In this document: positions 17,160-25,765 of the stretch, in pieces | Layout of the letters: every line of letters begins with the position of its first letter | How positions within the stretch are numbered: the stretch's first letter is position 1 | Assembly: GCA_018242205.1 (NCBI GenBank) | Contig: JAFECJ010000001.1 | Span: 95,735 to 159,734 of the forward strand | DNA length: 64,000 nt | Direction: 5' to 3' | From: Pseudomonadota bacterium | GTDB taxonomy: Bacteria; Pseudomonadota; Alphaproteobacteria; Rhizobiales; Xanthobacteraceae | Notes under the pieces: generated by a model | Told to the model about the DNA's origin: nothing | Seen by the model: only the letters and a program-made list of their open reading frames with translations | Database searches by the model: none | Made by a program: the position numbers and the translations under genes

Positions 17160-18160
17160 CACTCCGCCCCTAGAGCTTCAAACCAGGTTTTCGTTGCCTG
17201 CTTGATGGAGTCGGGATCCCAAAGCGGCGCGTCGCGCCACTTCTCGATCTCGGCCATCATGCGTGCAACGCCTTCCTCGAACGGGACGACCGGCTTCCAT
17301 CCCAGATCGCGGGTGATCTTCGTAATGTCCGCCCAGGTGACGTCCGGTTCGCCGGGCCGCTTGGGGATATAGACCGTGGCGCCGCCGATCAGTTCGACCA
17401 GGCGGTTGACCGATTGCGGATTGCCGGCGCCGAGATTCCAGACCTCGCCGGTCTTGTCGGTCTCAGCCGCCGCCAGAAACGCCGCGGCGACATCGCTGGC
17501 GTAGAGGAAGTCACGCTTCTGCGTGCCGTCACCCACGACCGTAAAGGGCTTGCCGGCCAGCTTCTGCTTGAAGAACACGCCGAAGACAGCGCCATAGGCG
17601 CCCGTCGTGCGCACCCGCGTACCATAGGCATTGAAGATGCGGATCGAGTTGACCGGCAGCTTGTAGACCTTGTGCCAGTGAAACACCGCCTGCTCGCCCT
17701 GGTACTTCGAGAGCGCATAGGGATGTTCCGGCGCGATCGGGCAATCCTCCCGCGTAGGGGTCGGCGCCAGCCCGTAGCAGGACGACGACGCGGCATAGAC
17801 GAGCTTCCTCGCCTTGGCATGCCGCGCGGCCTCGAGCACGCGCACGGTGCCCTGGACGTTGGTGTCCATGTAGTCGATCGGCCGCTCGATCGACGGCACG
17901 ATGTCGCCGATCCCGGCGAAATGGAAAACGCAGTCGGCACCGGCGAACAGCTTGGAGTCCGGCGTCAGATCGCGAATGTCCGCCTCTTCGACGGACAGGT
18001 CGGCGTTGCCGCCGTGGTGCGCCAGATTGGCTAGGCGGCCGCCAGTCATGTTGTCGATGACGCGGACGCGATAGCCCTTGCCGAGCAACGCATCCACCAT
18101 GTGGCTGCCGATGAAGCCAGCGCCACCGGTGACGACCGCGATTTTCGGTTCCGAGATCAT
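17159..18160 (-). CDS. NAD-dependent sugar-nucleotide epimerase/dehydratase (classical SDR)
   Basis: A 333-residue extended SDR. GGAGFIGSHMVDALL is the NAD site, YAASSSCYG supplies the catalytic Ser/Thr, and YALSK is an intact YxxxK. RIFNAYGTRVR and GDGTQKRDFLYASDVA are typical of UDP-glucose/UDP-N-acetyl-hexosamine 4-epimerases and GDP-heptose-modifying enzymes. It overlaps the next epimerase gene by 4 nt and the kinase gene by 1 nt. It probably inverts or dehydrates an NDP-hexose or NDP-heptose; the neighbouring heptose genes favour the latter but do not prove it. Confidence 0.85.
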   Translation of the reverse strand: MISEPKIAVVTGGAGFIGSHMVDALLGKGYRVRVIDNMTGGRLANLAHHGGNADLSVEEADIRDLTPDSKLFAGADCVFHFAGIGDIVPSIERPIDYMDTNVQGTVRVLEAARHAKARKLVYAASSSCYGLAPTPTREDCPIAPEHPYALSKYQGEQAVFHWHKVYKLPVNSIRIFNAYGTRVRTTGAYGAVFGVFFKQKLAGKPFTVVGDGTQKRDFLYASDVAAAFLAAAETDKTGEVWNLGAGNPQSVNRLVELIGGATVYIPKRPGEPDVTWADITKITRDLGWKPVVPFEEGVARMMAEIEKWRDAPLWDPDSIKQATKTWFEALGAE

Positions 18161-19152
18161 TTCGCTCCGAGCTTCTTCATGGTGCGAACGTTGTAGTACC
18201 AGTCGTCATCGAAGCTGGCCGGCAACATGTTGTTGCGGAACGCGCGCGTCAGGTCGCGCACCGCGTCCTCGATGTTGCGCTTCGGCTCGAAGCCGAGCAC
18301 GCGACGGACCTTGTCCGAATTGACGTGATACGAGCGGTTGTCGTTCGACGGCGTCGTCGTAATCTTGATCTCGCCGAGCTCCGGCATCTCCTCTTCGACG
18401 ACCTTCTTCACCATATTGGCAATGTCGGAGATCGAATAGTTCTGGAAACCGATGTTGAACGTCTCCCCGTTGATCTTTTCCTTCGGCGCCTTGAGCATCA
18501 GGACGTAGGCGTCGACCATGTCCTCGATGTGTAGGTTCGGCCGCATCTGCGCGCCGCCGAACACCGTGATCACGCCTTTGTTCACGGCGTGGTTGGTCAG
18601 GATGTTGACCGACAGATCGAGGCGGGTGCGCGGGCTGTAGCCGCAGATCGTCGCCGGGCGGATGGTGACGCAGGTGAAGTCGTCGGACTTGTACTGCCAC
18701 AGGATCGGCTCGCACATGCCCTTGAACTTGTTGTAGAGCGTCAGCGGCACCAGCGGATGGTCCTCGGTGACGTCGGGAGAGTCGCTCACGCCGTAAACCG
18801 AGCTCGAAGAGCAGTAAACGAAGCGCTGCACGCCGGCCGCCTTGGCGGCTTTCACGATCGGCTCGAAGGCGTCGAGGTTGATCGTTTCCGACAGCTTTTC
18901 GTCAAGCTCGAAGCTGGCGTCGTTGGAGATACAGGCCAGATGCAGGACGGCATCCTGTCCCTTCATGGCTTCGGTGATCTTCGCAACGTCGCGAATGTCA
19001 CCCTTGATCACGCGCAGCTTCGGGTCGTTCGGCAAGCGCGCGCCGTAAAAAAGCGTATCGTAGACGGTTACATTATAGCCCTCGGCGAGCAGCCGAGGCG
19101 TCAGCACGTGTCCGACATAGCCGGCACCGCCGGTCACAAGAACGTTTTGCAT
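18157..19152 (-). CDS. NAD-dependent epimerase/dehydratase (SDR)
   Basis: A 331-residue extended SDR starting MQNVLVTGGAGYVGHVLTPRL. It has VYCSSSSVYG for the Ser/Thr, and YNKFKGMCE supplies a Y-N-K-F-K match to YxxxK. RPATICGYSPRTRLDLSVNILT and the later NIGFQNYSISDIA resemble CDP-/GDP-sugar reductases and epimerases of O-antigen loci. ATG 19152 is chosen because the Rossmann motif starts six residues later; the upstream in-frame extension has no family resemblance. It is the second gene of the minus-strand operon after transaldolase. The exact reaction is unknown. Confidence 0.8.
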   Translation of the reverse strand: MQNVLVTGGAGYVGHVLTPRLLAEGYNVTVYDTLFYGARLPNDPKLRVIKGDIRDVAKITEAMKGQDAVLHLACISNDASFELDEKLSETINLDAFEPIVKAAKAAGVQRFVYCSSSSVYGVSDSPDVTEDHPLVPLTLYNKFKGMCEPILWQYKSDDFTCVTIRPATICGYSPRTRLDLSVNILTNHAVNKGVITVFGGAQMRPNLHIEDMVDAYVLMLKAPKEKINGETFNIGFQNYSISDIANMVKKVVEEEMPELGEIKITTTPSNDNRSYHVNSDKVRRVLGFEPKRNIEDAVRDLTRAFRNNMLPASFDDDWYYNVRTMKKLGAK

Positions 19153-19311
19153 TGCCGCTGGATACCCTCTTAAACAGTGAAATGTATCAAGATCGCGGGA
19201 TACCTCAACGCTGGCCCATGAACACACTCGTCAAAGTGCTCTAGGCTCGGCGGCGTCGAACGACCCGCGATGCAAAGTCTGTAAGACCAGAACTCCACGT
19301 CTCCTGGCCAA

Positions 19312-20070
19312 TCAAACCTTTGCAGTTTTTTTGACTTGTCCCCCGACGTCAGTCTTGATCTCGAACCCGGCGCCGACAGCATCGCGCCTGAACATTTCGA
19401 CGGTCTCAAGCGAATAGGCTTCGAGGTCTTTACCGACCAGCGACAACTTGTTCAGAATGTCGTTAGTGACCGTGATGATTTGACAGCCGATCTCGTCGGC
19501 CTGGAAAACATTGAGCAGTTCGCGTGGCGACGCCCAGATCAATTCGGCCTTCGGCTTCTGCTTCAGGATATTGACCGATTCAGCCATCAGAGGAACCGGA
19601 TCGACACCGGTATCGGCAATGCGCCCGGCGAACACCGAGACGATCGCCGGCGTGCCCGGCGCCAGGCAATCGGTAACGCGCTTGACCTGATCGAGGGTCA
19701 TGATCGCGGTGACGTTGACGGCAACGCCGCTGGCCGACAATTCGCGGATGAGATCGCCGCAGAACTCCTTGCGCGTGTTGGTCACCGGGATCTTTACGTT
19801 GACGTTCGGACCCCAGGTCGCGATGGCTTTCGCCTGACGCGCCATCTCTTCGAAATCGTCCGCGAAGACTTCAAGCGATACCGGGTGATTTGGGACGGCA
19901 GCCAGAAGCTTGCGGCCAAATTGCTCGTAGTCGGTAACGCCTGCCTTGCGGACCAGTGTCGGGTTCGTTGTGAACCCCTTGATCCGAGCATTTTGGCTGA
20001 GTTTAACGATGCTCTCGAAGTCCGCCCCGTCAGCGAAAATCTTGACGCGCAATTTGTCCAAACGGCTCAT
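19312..20070 (-). CDS. Transaldolase-family protein
   Basis: A 252-residue protein of the short transaldolase/fructose-6-phosphate aldolase class. KIFADGADFESIVKL and GFTTNPTLVRKAG form the N-terminal barrel strands, VNVKIPVTN carries the Schiff-base lysine, and VSVFAGRIADTG and KAELIWASPREL match later conserved strands. ATG 20070 has GGGAG 6 nt upstream. It is the first gene of the eleven-gene minus-strand operon. Transaldolase makes or consumes sedoheptulose 7-phosphate, the substrate of the GmhA at the window start, so it may feed the heptose branch locally. Aldolase versus transaldolase activity cannot be told here. Confidence 0.85.
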   Translation of the reverse strand: MSRLDKLRVKIFADGADFESIVKLSQNARIKGFTTNPTLVRKAGVTDYEQFGRKLLAAVPNHPVSLEVFADDFEEMARQAKAIATWGPNVNVKIPVTNTRKEFCGDLIRELSASGVAVNVTAIMTLDQVKRVTDCLAPGTPAIVSVFAGRIADTGVDPVPLMAESVNILKQKPKAELIWASPRELLNVFQADEIGCQIITVTNDILNKLSLVGKDLEAYSLETVEMFRRDAVGAGFEIKTDVGGQVKKTAKV

Positions 20071-20168
20071 TTCCGCTCCCATCAACCCGGACGTCGGCGC
20101 TTGAACGACACATCTCGCCGATTCTCAAGCGCAAAGCGTCAGCCTCGGGGCTTTTGCAACTCCCGAGG

Positions 20169-20195
20169 CAAAATCCCCCTACCCTCGCGTGGGGG
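20169..20195 (-). terminator. Candidate intrinsic terminator of the ABC-exporter operon
   Basis: Read on the minus strand, five C residues and five G residues pair across an 11-nt loop, and the stem is followed directly by ATTTT. It lies about 150 nt downstream of the ABC ATPase stop and before the transaldolase operon begins. The stem is short and the loop large, so it is only a candidate. Confidence 0.35.
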
Positions 20196-20344
20196 CTCCT
20201 ATAGCAGGCCGGATTTTTGCAGGCAATCGAGAGGCACAAGATTTCATAAGCACTTGACGCGGTTTATTTATTCCCGGTTGAGCGCCAAACGAAGGGTTCC
20301 GTGATTGGCGGCTTGCATGCCCAGGGCCGTGAGCGCACTCGGCT

Positions 20345-21130
20345 CTAGACCGCAGCAGCCTCGGCCAACGTCGCAAGCTCGTCATTCCGCCTGTGGTACT
20401 CAGCGAGCACGTCATCCACCGGACCCACTGCCAGTACCTTGCCCTTCTCGAGCAGAATACCCTTGTTGCACATCTGTTTGATCATGGCGTCCGAGTGGCT
20501 GGCGAGAACGAGGATGCGCGTGCGGTGGATGAGCCCGTTCATCCGGTGCTCTGCACGGCTGGCAAACCGGGCGTCACCGGCGGCCAATCCTTCGTCGAGG
20601 AGCAAAATATCTGGATCAATGGCGGTCGCAATCGCAAAGCATAGGCGCGTGATCATGCCAGCGGAATAGGTCCGCACCGGCAGATCCAGATACTCGCCGA
20701 GTTCACAGAACTCCATAATGTCGGGCATCTTGCGGGCGACTTCGTCTGCAGTCATTCCGAGGAACATGCCGCAAGTCTTGATGTTTTCTTGCCCGCTGTC
20801 TTCAAGATCGAGGCCGGGCGCAGCCGTAAACAGTGGCGAGATTCGACCGTCTATCCGGATCGCTCCGGCGTCAGGCCAGTACACGCCGGCAAGAGCCTTA
20901 AGAAGCGTGGACTTGCCGGCGCCATTGTGGCCAATCAGACCGAGACGGTCGCCGTCCTCGAGCTTGAAGGAAACGTTTTCCAGCGCACGCACCAGAATGT
21001 GCTGCATGTGGTTGCCTTCGCGGCGCACCAGTCCGCCGGTCCGCGCTAGCAAGCTCTGGCGCAGGCTTCGGCGGCCGGCGCCGTAAATCGGAAAATCGAT
21101 GGTGACGTTTTCGACGACGATCGAAGCCAA
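20345..21130 (-). CDS. Polysaccharide ABC exporter, ATP-binding protein (Wzt/KpsT-like)
   Basis: A 261-residue ATPase of the polysaccharide/teichoic-acid export family. Walker A is GHNGAGKST (67-75), the signature is YSAGM as in Wzt/KpsT proteins, and Walker B is ILLLDEGLAAGD. It ends soon after the nucleotide-binding domain, so it lacks the C-terminal carbohydrate-binding domain of the O9a/O12-type Wzt. Export would then be of the KpsMT/capsule or undecaprenyl-linked type without chain-end recognition by this subunit. The start is a TTG at 21130 with GAGGG 8 nt upstream. It follows the permease gene by 11 nt. Confidence 0.9.
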   Translation of the reverse strand: MASIVVENVTIDFPIYGAGRRSLRQSLLARTGGLVRREGNHMQHILVRALENVSFKLEDGDRLGLIGHNGAGKSTLLKALAGVYWPDAGAIRIDGRISPLFTAAPGLDLEDSGQENIKTCGMFLGMTADEVARKMPDIMEFCELGEYLDLPVRTYSAGMITRLCFAIATAIDPDILLLDEGLAAGDARFASRAEHRMNGLIHRTRILVLASHSDAMIKQMCNKGILLEKGKVLAVGPVDDVLAEYHRRNDELATLAEAAAV

Positions 21131-21141
21131 AGCTCAAGCCC

Positions 21142-21936
21142 TCACAACCAGTACGGAATTCGGCGACGAAAGCGAGCAAACAGAAAGACCGCAGCGCATA
21201 TTCCAACAACTGCACCGCCGATCGTCACCGCGTAGTTCATCAATGTTGGGGTCTGTCCCAGCATCGGCTGCCGCAGAACCTCGATGAGGTGAAATACGTA
21301 ATTGCCCTGCGTGACCTTATGACCACGCGCACCAAGCGACGACGTCACCCAGAATACCGGGGTGACGAACATCAATATCTGCGTCAGGTTCCCTACCAAC
21401 TGCGGAATATCGCGATAGCGTGCGCTCACCATGCCGAGGATCATGGTGATCCAGATGCCATTGAGCGCAACGATTGCCAATCCAGGAATGATCAGCAGGG
21501 TGGAAAAATTTATTGGCACGCCCAAAACAATGACGACGACAACAACTATCAGCAGATTGTGAAAGAAGACAATAATGTTGCGCCAGATCACCATGAAATT
21601 GAGAATCGAATAAGGGAAGTTCAATGTCGTGATGATCCCAACACCAGCCGTATAGGTGCCGGTTCCCTCATTAATTAGGGACGAGATCAGCGACCAACTC
21701 ACCAAACCGGTGGTTAGCCAAGGAAGGTAGGTAGAGACGGTGGTATTGAACAGCGGCGCCCAAATGAAAGACATGCCGCCGATAAACATACCGATACTAA
21801 TCGTCGCCCAGAATGGCCCGAACACTGTACGACGGTAGCGCCGCTTAACTTCCTGCCAACCCAGCCTCCCCCAGATCGGCCAATTGCGAATGCCCTCACG
21901 GAGGTCGTTAGATGCGGCTGAATACTGGGGGGTCAC
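21142..21936 (-). CDS. Polysaccharide ABC exporter, permease (Wzm/KpsM-like)
   Basis: A 264-residue ABC-2-type inner-membrane permease with six predicted hydrophobic segments. WGRLGWQEVKRRYRRTVFGPFWATISIG is the typical cytoplasmic lead into the first membrane helix, and QLVGNLTQILMFVTPVFW is the conserved late segment. It pairs with the ATPase gene 11 nt downstream to export a lipid-linked glycan. DNA in this stretch is noticeably richer in A/T than its flanks, a common sign of exchange in glycan loci. Confidence 0.9.
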   Translation of the reverse strand: MTPQYSAASNDLREGIRNWPIWGRLGWQEVKRRYRRTVFGPFWATISIGMFIGGMSFIWAPLFNTTVSTYLPWLTTGLVSWSLISSLINEGTGTYTAGVGIITTLNFPYSILNFMVIWRNIIVFFHNLLIVVVVVIVLGVPINFSTLLIIPGLAIVALNGIWITMILGMVSARYRDIPQLVGNLTQILMFVTPVFWVTSSLGARGHKVTQGNYVFHLIEVLRQPMLGQTPTLMNYAVTIGGAVVGICAAVFLFARFRRRIPYWL

Positions 21937-22145
21937 TTTTCAATCTCTAGAAGAGCTAGCATTTCCGTGAAACGCCTGGCAGAGGACGGCCAACATGCTC
22001 AGTAACTCCCATCGAGTCAACGGCTCAGTACGTCGCATAATTTTTCTAGACGTATGCCAAGAACTATCCAATCCTTCCGAAATCATGGCAAATCTGCGTC
22101 AGCGACTTTTCGTCGTGCCGGCTTGTCCAGTTTCGGATCAACGCG

Positions 22146-23267
22146 ATGCGTATCGCATTTCTAACGCGTAGCCTGACCGCAGGTGGAGCGGAGCGCCAAT
22201 TGGGCGTTCTTGCCCGTGCGCTAGCGAAAAAGGGGCACGACGTCAGCATATTTACCTTCTATGCACCTGTTGGCGACAGCCATGACTGGCCGCGCGTCAG
22301 AATTATCTCACTTGGCAAAGCCGGCCGCTGGCATGTCATGACGTTTTTCTGGCGGCTCATCGTGGCGATGCGGCGCCAACGCCCGGACATCATTCATTCA
22401 TATCTTCCCACCGCGAATTGCATCGCGGCGCTTATTCGTCCATTCGTGCCGGGCGCAAAGCTAGTTTTCGGCGTCCGCTCATCCGACATGCAGCCGGCCG
22501 CGTATGACCGGCTCGAGCGGCTAATTTACTGGCTCGAGGCGCGGCTGGCTCTAAAGGCCGATCTGATGATCGCCAATTCGCATGCCGCGAAACATCACCT
22601 TATCGAGCGCGGTACGCCCGCGGAAAAACTCGCCGTCATCCCTAACGGCATCGACTCTTCCGAATTCAAGCTAGACCGCGCGCGCGGGGAGACTTTGCGC
22701 ACCGAATGGCTCATCGCACCGGATGAAACCGTCATTGGCTTAGCCGCACGCTTCGACCCGATGAAGGATCACGGCACCTTCTTCGATGCTTTTGCTCTCT
22801 TGCGACCGGACGCGAACCGGCTGCGGGCGGTGCTCGTCGGCGGCGGTTCGGCCGAACTGCGTCGTAAGCTGCAGGACCAGGCGCTGGCTCTGGGCATTGC
22901 GGATCGCATCGTCTGGGCCGGACCGCATGCGGATATGGCGGCCGTCTATAGTGCATTCGACCTCCTGTGCCTGCCCTCGGCCTATGGAGAAGGCTTTCCG
23001 AATGTCGTCGCTGAGGCCATGGCCTGCGAAGTGCCGTGCTTAGTCACCGACGTCGGCGACGCGGCCGCGATCGTCGGAGATCTTGGCGAGATCGTTCCGC
23101 CACGCAACGCAGCTGCGCTGGCGGCGGGTCTGCGATCCATACTTGCCCGGCCGGCAGACGAGCGCCGCCGTCTTGGAGAAGCGGCGCGCCAAAAAATCGT
23201 CGAAAATTATAGCATCGCGCGGCTGACCGACGCGACGCTGGATGTCATTGAGAAGATCGCCCGATAA
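22146..23267 (+). CDS. Glycosyltransferase, family 4 (GT-B)
   Basis: A 373-residue retaining-type glycosyltransferase. The N-terminal SLTAGGAERQLGVLARALAKKGH is the acceptor-domain opening of WbdA/PimB-like GT4 enzymes, and VIPNGIDSSEF marks the interdomain region. GEGFPNVVAEAMACEVPCLVTDVGD near residue 280 contains the family E-x7-E element that contacts the sugar nucleotide. It is one of only two confidently recognised glycosyltransferases in the locus. It diverges from the ABC exporter genes. Donor and linkage are unknown. Confidence 0.9.
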   Translation: MRIAFLTRSLTAGGAERQLGVLARALAKKGHDVSIFTFYAPVGDSHDWPRVRIISLGKAGRWHVMTFFWRLIVAMRRQRPDIIHSYLPTANCIAALIRPFVPGAKLVFGVRSSDMQPAAYDRLERLIYWLEARLALKADLMIANSHAAKHHLIERGTPAEKLAVIPNGIDSSEFKLDRARGETLRTEWLIAPDETVIGLAARFDPMKDHGTFFDAFALLRPDANRLRAVLVGGGSAELRRKLQDQALALGIADRIVWAGPHADMAAVYSAFDLLCLPSAYGEGFPNVVAEAMACEVPCLVTDVGDAAAIVGDLGEIVPPRNAAALAAGLRSILARPADERRRLGEAARQKIVENYSIARLTDATLDVIEKIAR

Positions 23268-23345
23268 TGCCAAAAGCCATTATAAATCGCGACGCCCGAA
23301 CGCCGTCCGCCCCGCCGTAATCAATACAAGCCATTCAGCGAACCA

Positions 23346-25625
23346 ATGACGCCCACGCCAAAACTGACCGCCTGTCCGCAGATGCACAACGCCATTGCTT
23401 CGCTGACACGGCCAGACTCCGACCTCAACTGCCGTTGGCTATACATCGCGATCCATCTCGTCTCATTCATCGTTCTCTGCCTGATCGTCTTCATTCGACA
23501 GAACCCCGTCGTCATGTTTCGGTATGACGGCACGTTTCTCCTGATCTCCGCCAAGAACCAGGCCCTCTGGATGGGGCATGGCGCCGCCTTTACGATGAAC
23601 TTCCTGGAGGGCAATGGCGGGCTGTGGTGGGCACAGATCAACACGCTTTTCGATCCGGCTCTCGTTTTCGCGCAATGGGTCGAGAGCGACACTTATGCGC
23701 CGGCGGTCGCCTATACGATCTATGCGACGGAATTCTTCCTTGCGACGCTGCTGCTCGGAGGCGTGCTCAAACTGCGCCTTGCCGTTTCGTTGACGGCCGC
23801 ATGGCTCGGAAGCCTTGTCTCGTTTCCGTTCTTCGTGCCAACGCTCGGAACCGACCTGTTGTGGGGCAACCCGCACGCATTGCCCGTCATATCCCTCGTT
23901 GCCGTGATGGCCTATGCGCTGAGCCGAATAAATGCGGGTCGATTGGGACCGGCCATCCTGGTGGCCCTCGCGCTGATCGGCATAGGCGGCTATATCGGCT
24001 TTGAATTCGCCGGCGCCTCCGTTCAGGTCATTCCGGTGACCGCCGCTTTCGCAATTGCCAGCGTCTGGCACAGCGACACGGTGGCGGAGCGCGTCATCAA
24101 GACCGCCGTTCTCGCCGTGACAGCCGCCATTCTTTCGATTCTGTTTGGCCGCTTCCTGATCGGACTCTATCTCGACACCAAAGGCACGGTCTTCCCGCTG
24201 GAAATGTGGCCGCGGCTTCTCGACTGGCAGAACATATCGAGCCTGCTGATCGGAGGCGGCAGACCGATGAGCCGCATTCTGTGGATCCTCGCCCTTTGCG
24301 GCGCCATCCCGTGCGCCATCTTCGGCAAGCGCCCTCTGCGTAGCTTCGCGGTTGCCTACCTCGCCATCGAGGCGGGCATCGCCGCGGCTGTCCTTCTGAT
24401 CCGCGTGCTGGTCGGCCCCTGGTGGGGACCCAATCCCGCTTACTTCGATGTCTACGCCTACACACTGACGTCCCTTCTCGCCGCGGGCGCGATCTTCGTG
24501 TTGTTCGATATCAGCCGCAACGCCGTGGGGTCCCGCTGGCGCTGGTCGCCACCGCTGCCGAAGCGGCTGTCGGCATCGATAACACCGCTTCGCTGCGCGA
24601 TAGCCCTTGCGGTCTTGCCATGGCTCACGCTGGCTTTCGCGCAGCCCCCCTACAGCAATCAAAACAATCTGAATCAGAATCCCTGGCGCTGGCCGCCCAA
24701 GGCCACCGCACTGACCGACTTTCTTCAAGGACAGGTCGGCCTCGTGCCGGGCGCTACGTTCCGCGGCCGTGTCGCCAGTCTGGCGGGGACGACGTTCGAT
24801 GCGTCGCTGCAGTTCGCGCCCTTTGCTTCGCAGCACAACTACGACCAGATTCCGCTCGTCTACGTCGGCAACGATCACCGCATCTATGGACTGCTTTATT
24901 TCGGAATCCCCATTCTATTCGAGAGCAACCATTTCTCGTCGCCGTTCTACCATCTGGTCATGACCCGCCTGCTGAACGACGGCCCGGTGACGTCGACCCA
25001 CGCGCAGACCGCCCTGACGAAGTTCGACCCGCGGGTGTTTGCGGCCTTCGGCGTCCGCTATGTCGTGACTGATGTCGTCCCGGCCGCGCCCACAAGGCTG
25101 GCGATGACCTTCAAGATCGTCGACGGTCGCCCGCAATACGTCTACGAGATCGACAATCCCAATACGGGCCAATACTCGCCGACCGAAACGGTTGTCGCGG
25201 CCGACGCGACCGAAGCCATGCGGATCATGGCGGCGCCGTCATTCGACTTCGGCAAAAAGGTCGTGCTGACCGAGGCGCTCCCGGCGGCTTCGGCATGGGT
25301 CGCTGCCGACAAGGGTGAGATCAAGGTCCTCCGCGACCGCCTGGAGATTTCGGCATCGAGCCGGGGCCGCTCGATCCTCGTCCTGCCGGTCGAGTACAGC
25401 CACTGCCTGGTCTTCGATCTGAAAAGCGGGGAGCCCGGCACGATCGACATCCGGCGAGCCAATCTGGAACAGACCGCCGTCGCCTTCACCGGGACGCTCA
25501 GCGGCTCGATCGCGCTTCGCTACGGGCCTTTCGAGAATGCCGGCTGCCGCCTTGCCGATTTGAAAGATGCCGAGACGCTTAAACTGGGCGCCGTACCGCG
25601 CGCCCTGTCCGCGGCGGCGCGCTAG
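23346..25625 (+). CDS. Large polytopic membrane protein (YfhO/GT-C-like)
   Basis: A 759-residue protein with about eleven hydrophobic helices in residues 35-440, followed by a soluble, presumably periplasmic, C-terminal domain of about 320 residues. The run FGVRYVVTDVVPAAPT after the membrane part, and the overall plan, resemble the YfhO family and other GT-C-fold proteins that use lipid-linked sugars. FRYDGTFLLISAKNQALWMG in the first periplasmic loop contains the acidic residue expected near a GT-C active site, but the assignment is tentative. It follows the GT4 gene by 78 nt. It may decorate the exported glycan on the periplasmic side. Confidence 0.55.
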   Translation: MTPTPKLTACPQMHNAIASLTRPDSDLNCRWLYIAIHLVSFIVLCLIVFIRQNPVVMFRYDGTFLLISAKNQALWMGHGAAFTMNFLEGNGGLWWAQINTLFDPALVFAQWVESDTYAPAVAYTIYATEFFLATLLLGGVLKLRLAVSLTAAWLGSLVSFPFFVPTLGTDLLWGNPHALPVISLVAVMAYALSRINAGRLGPAILVALALIGIGGYIGFEFAGASVQVIPVTAAFAIASVWHSDTVAERVIKTAVLAVTAAILSILFGRFLIGLYLDTKGTVFPLEMWPRLLDWQNISSLLIGGGRPMSRILWILALCGAIPCAIFGKRPLRSFAVAYLAIEAGIAAAVLLIRVLVGPWWGPNPAYFDVYAYTLTSLLAAGAIFVLFDISRNAVGSRWRWSPPLPKRLSASITPLRCAIALAVLPWLTLAFAQPPYSNQNNLNQNPWRWPPKATALTDFLQGQVGLVPGATFRGRVASLAGTTFDASLQFAPFASQHNYDQIPLVYVGNDHRIYGLLYFGIPILFESNHFSSPFYHLVMTRLLNDGPVTSTHAQTALTKFDPRVFAAFGVRYVVTDVVPAAPTRLAMTFKIVDGRPQYVYEIDNPNTGQYSPTETVVAADATEAMRIMAAPSFDFGKKVVLTEALPAASAWVAADKGEIKVLRDRLEISASSRGRSILVLPVEYSHCLVFDLKSGEPGTIDIRRANLEQTAVAFTGTLSGSIALRYGPFENAGCRLADLKDAETLKLGAVPRALSAAAR

Positions 25626-25724
25626 CGGCGCATCATTGAATCGGCTGCGGGAAGCGTCTATGGTCCCGCGCACCGGATAAAGGCCTGTCCCGCCAGCGGT
25701 TTGAGCGCCGCAGTCGAACCGCCC

Positions 25725-25758
25725 CTCATTCATCGAGACCGTCTCTCATTCATCGAGA
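25725..25758 (+). repeat. Tandem 20-nt repeat just upstream of gmd
   Basis: Two copies of a 14-nt perfect repeat, CTCATTCATCGAGA, begin at 25725 and 25745, a period of 20 nt, and the second ends 7 nt before the gmd start codon. The GAGA could double as a ribosome binding site. The unit may be a replication slip or a regulatory iteron. Confidence 0.6.
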
Positions 25759-25765
25759 TCGCTTA

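Noticed and set aside
23463..24878. 471-codon minus-strand frame opposite the large membrane protein
   Set aside because: Composition is extremely Arg/Asp/Gln-rich and mirrors the hydrophobic sense strand; no domain is present.
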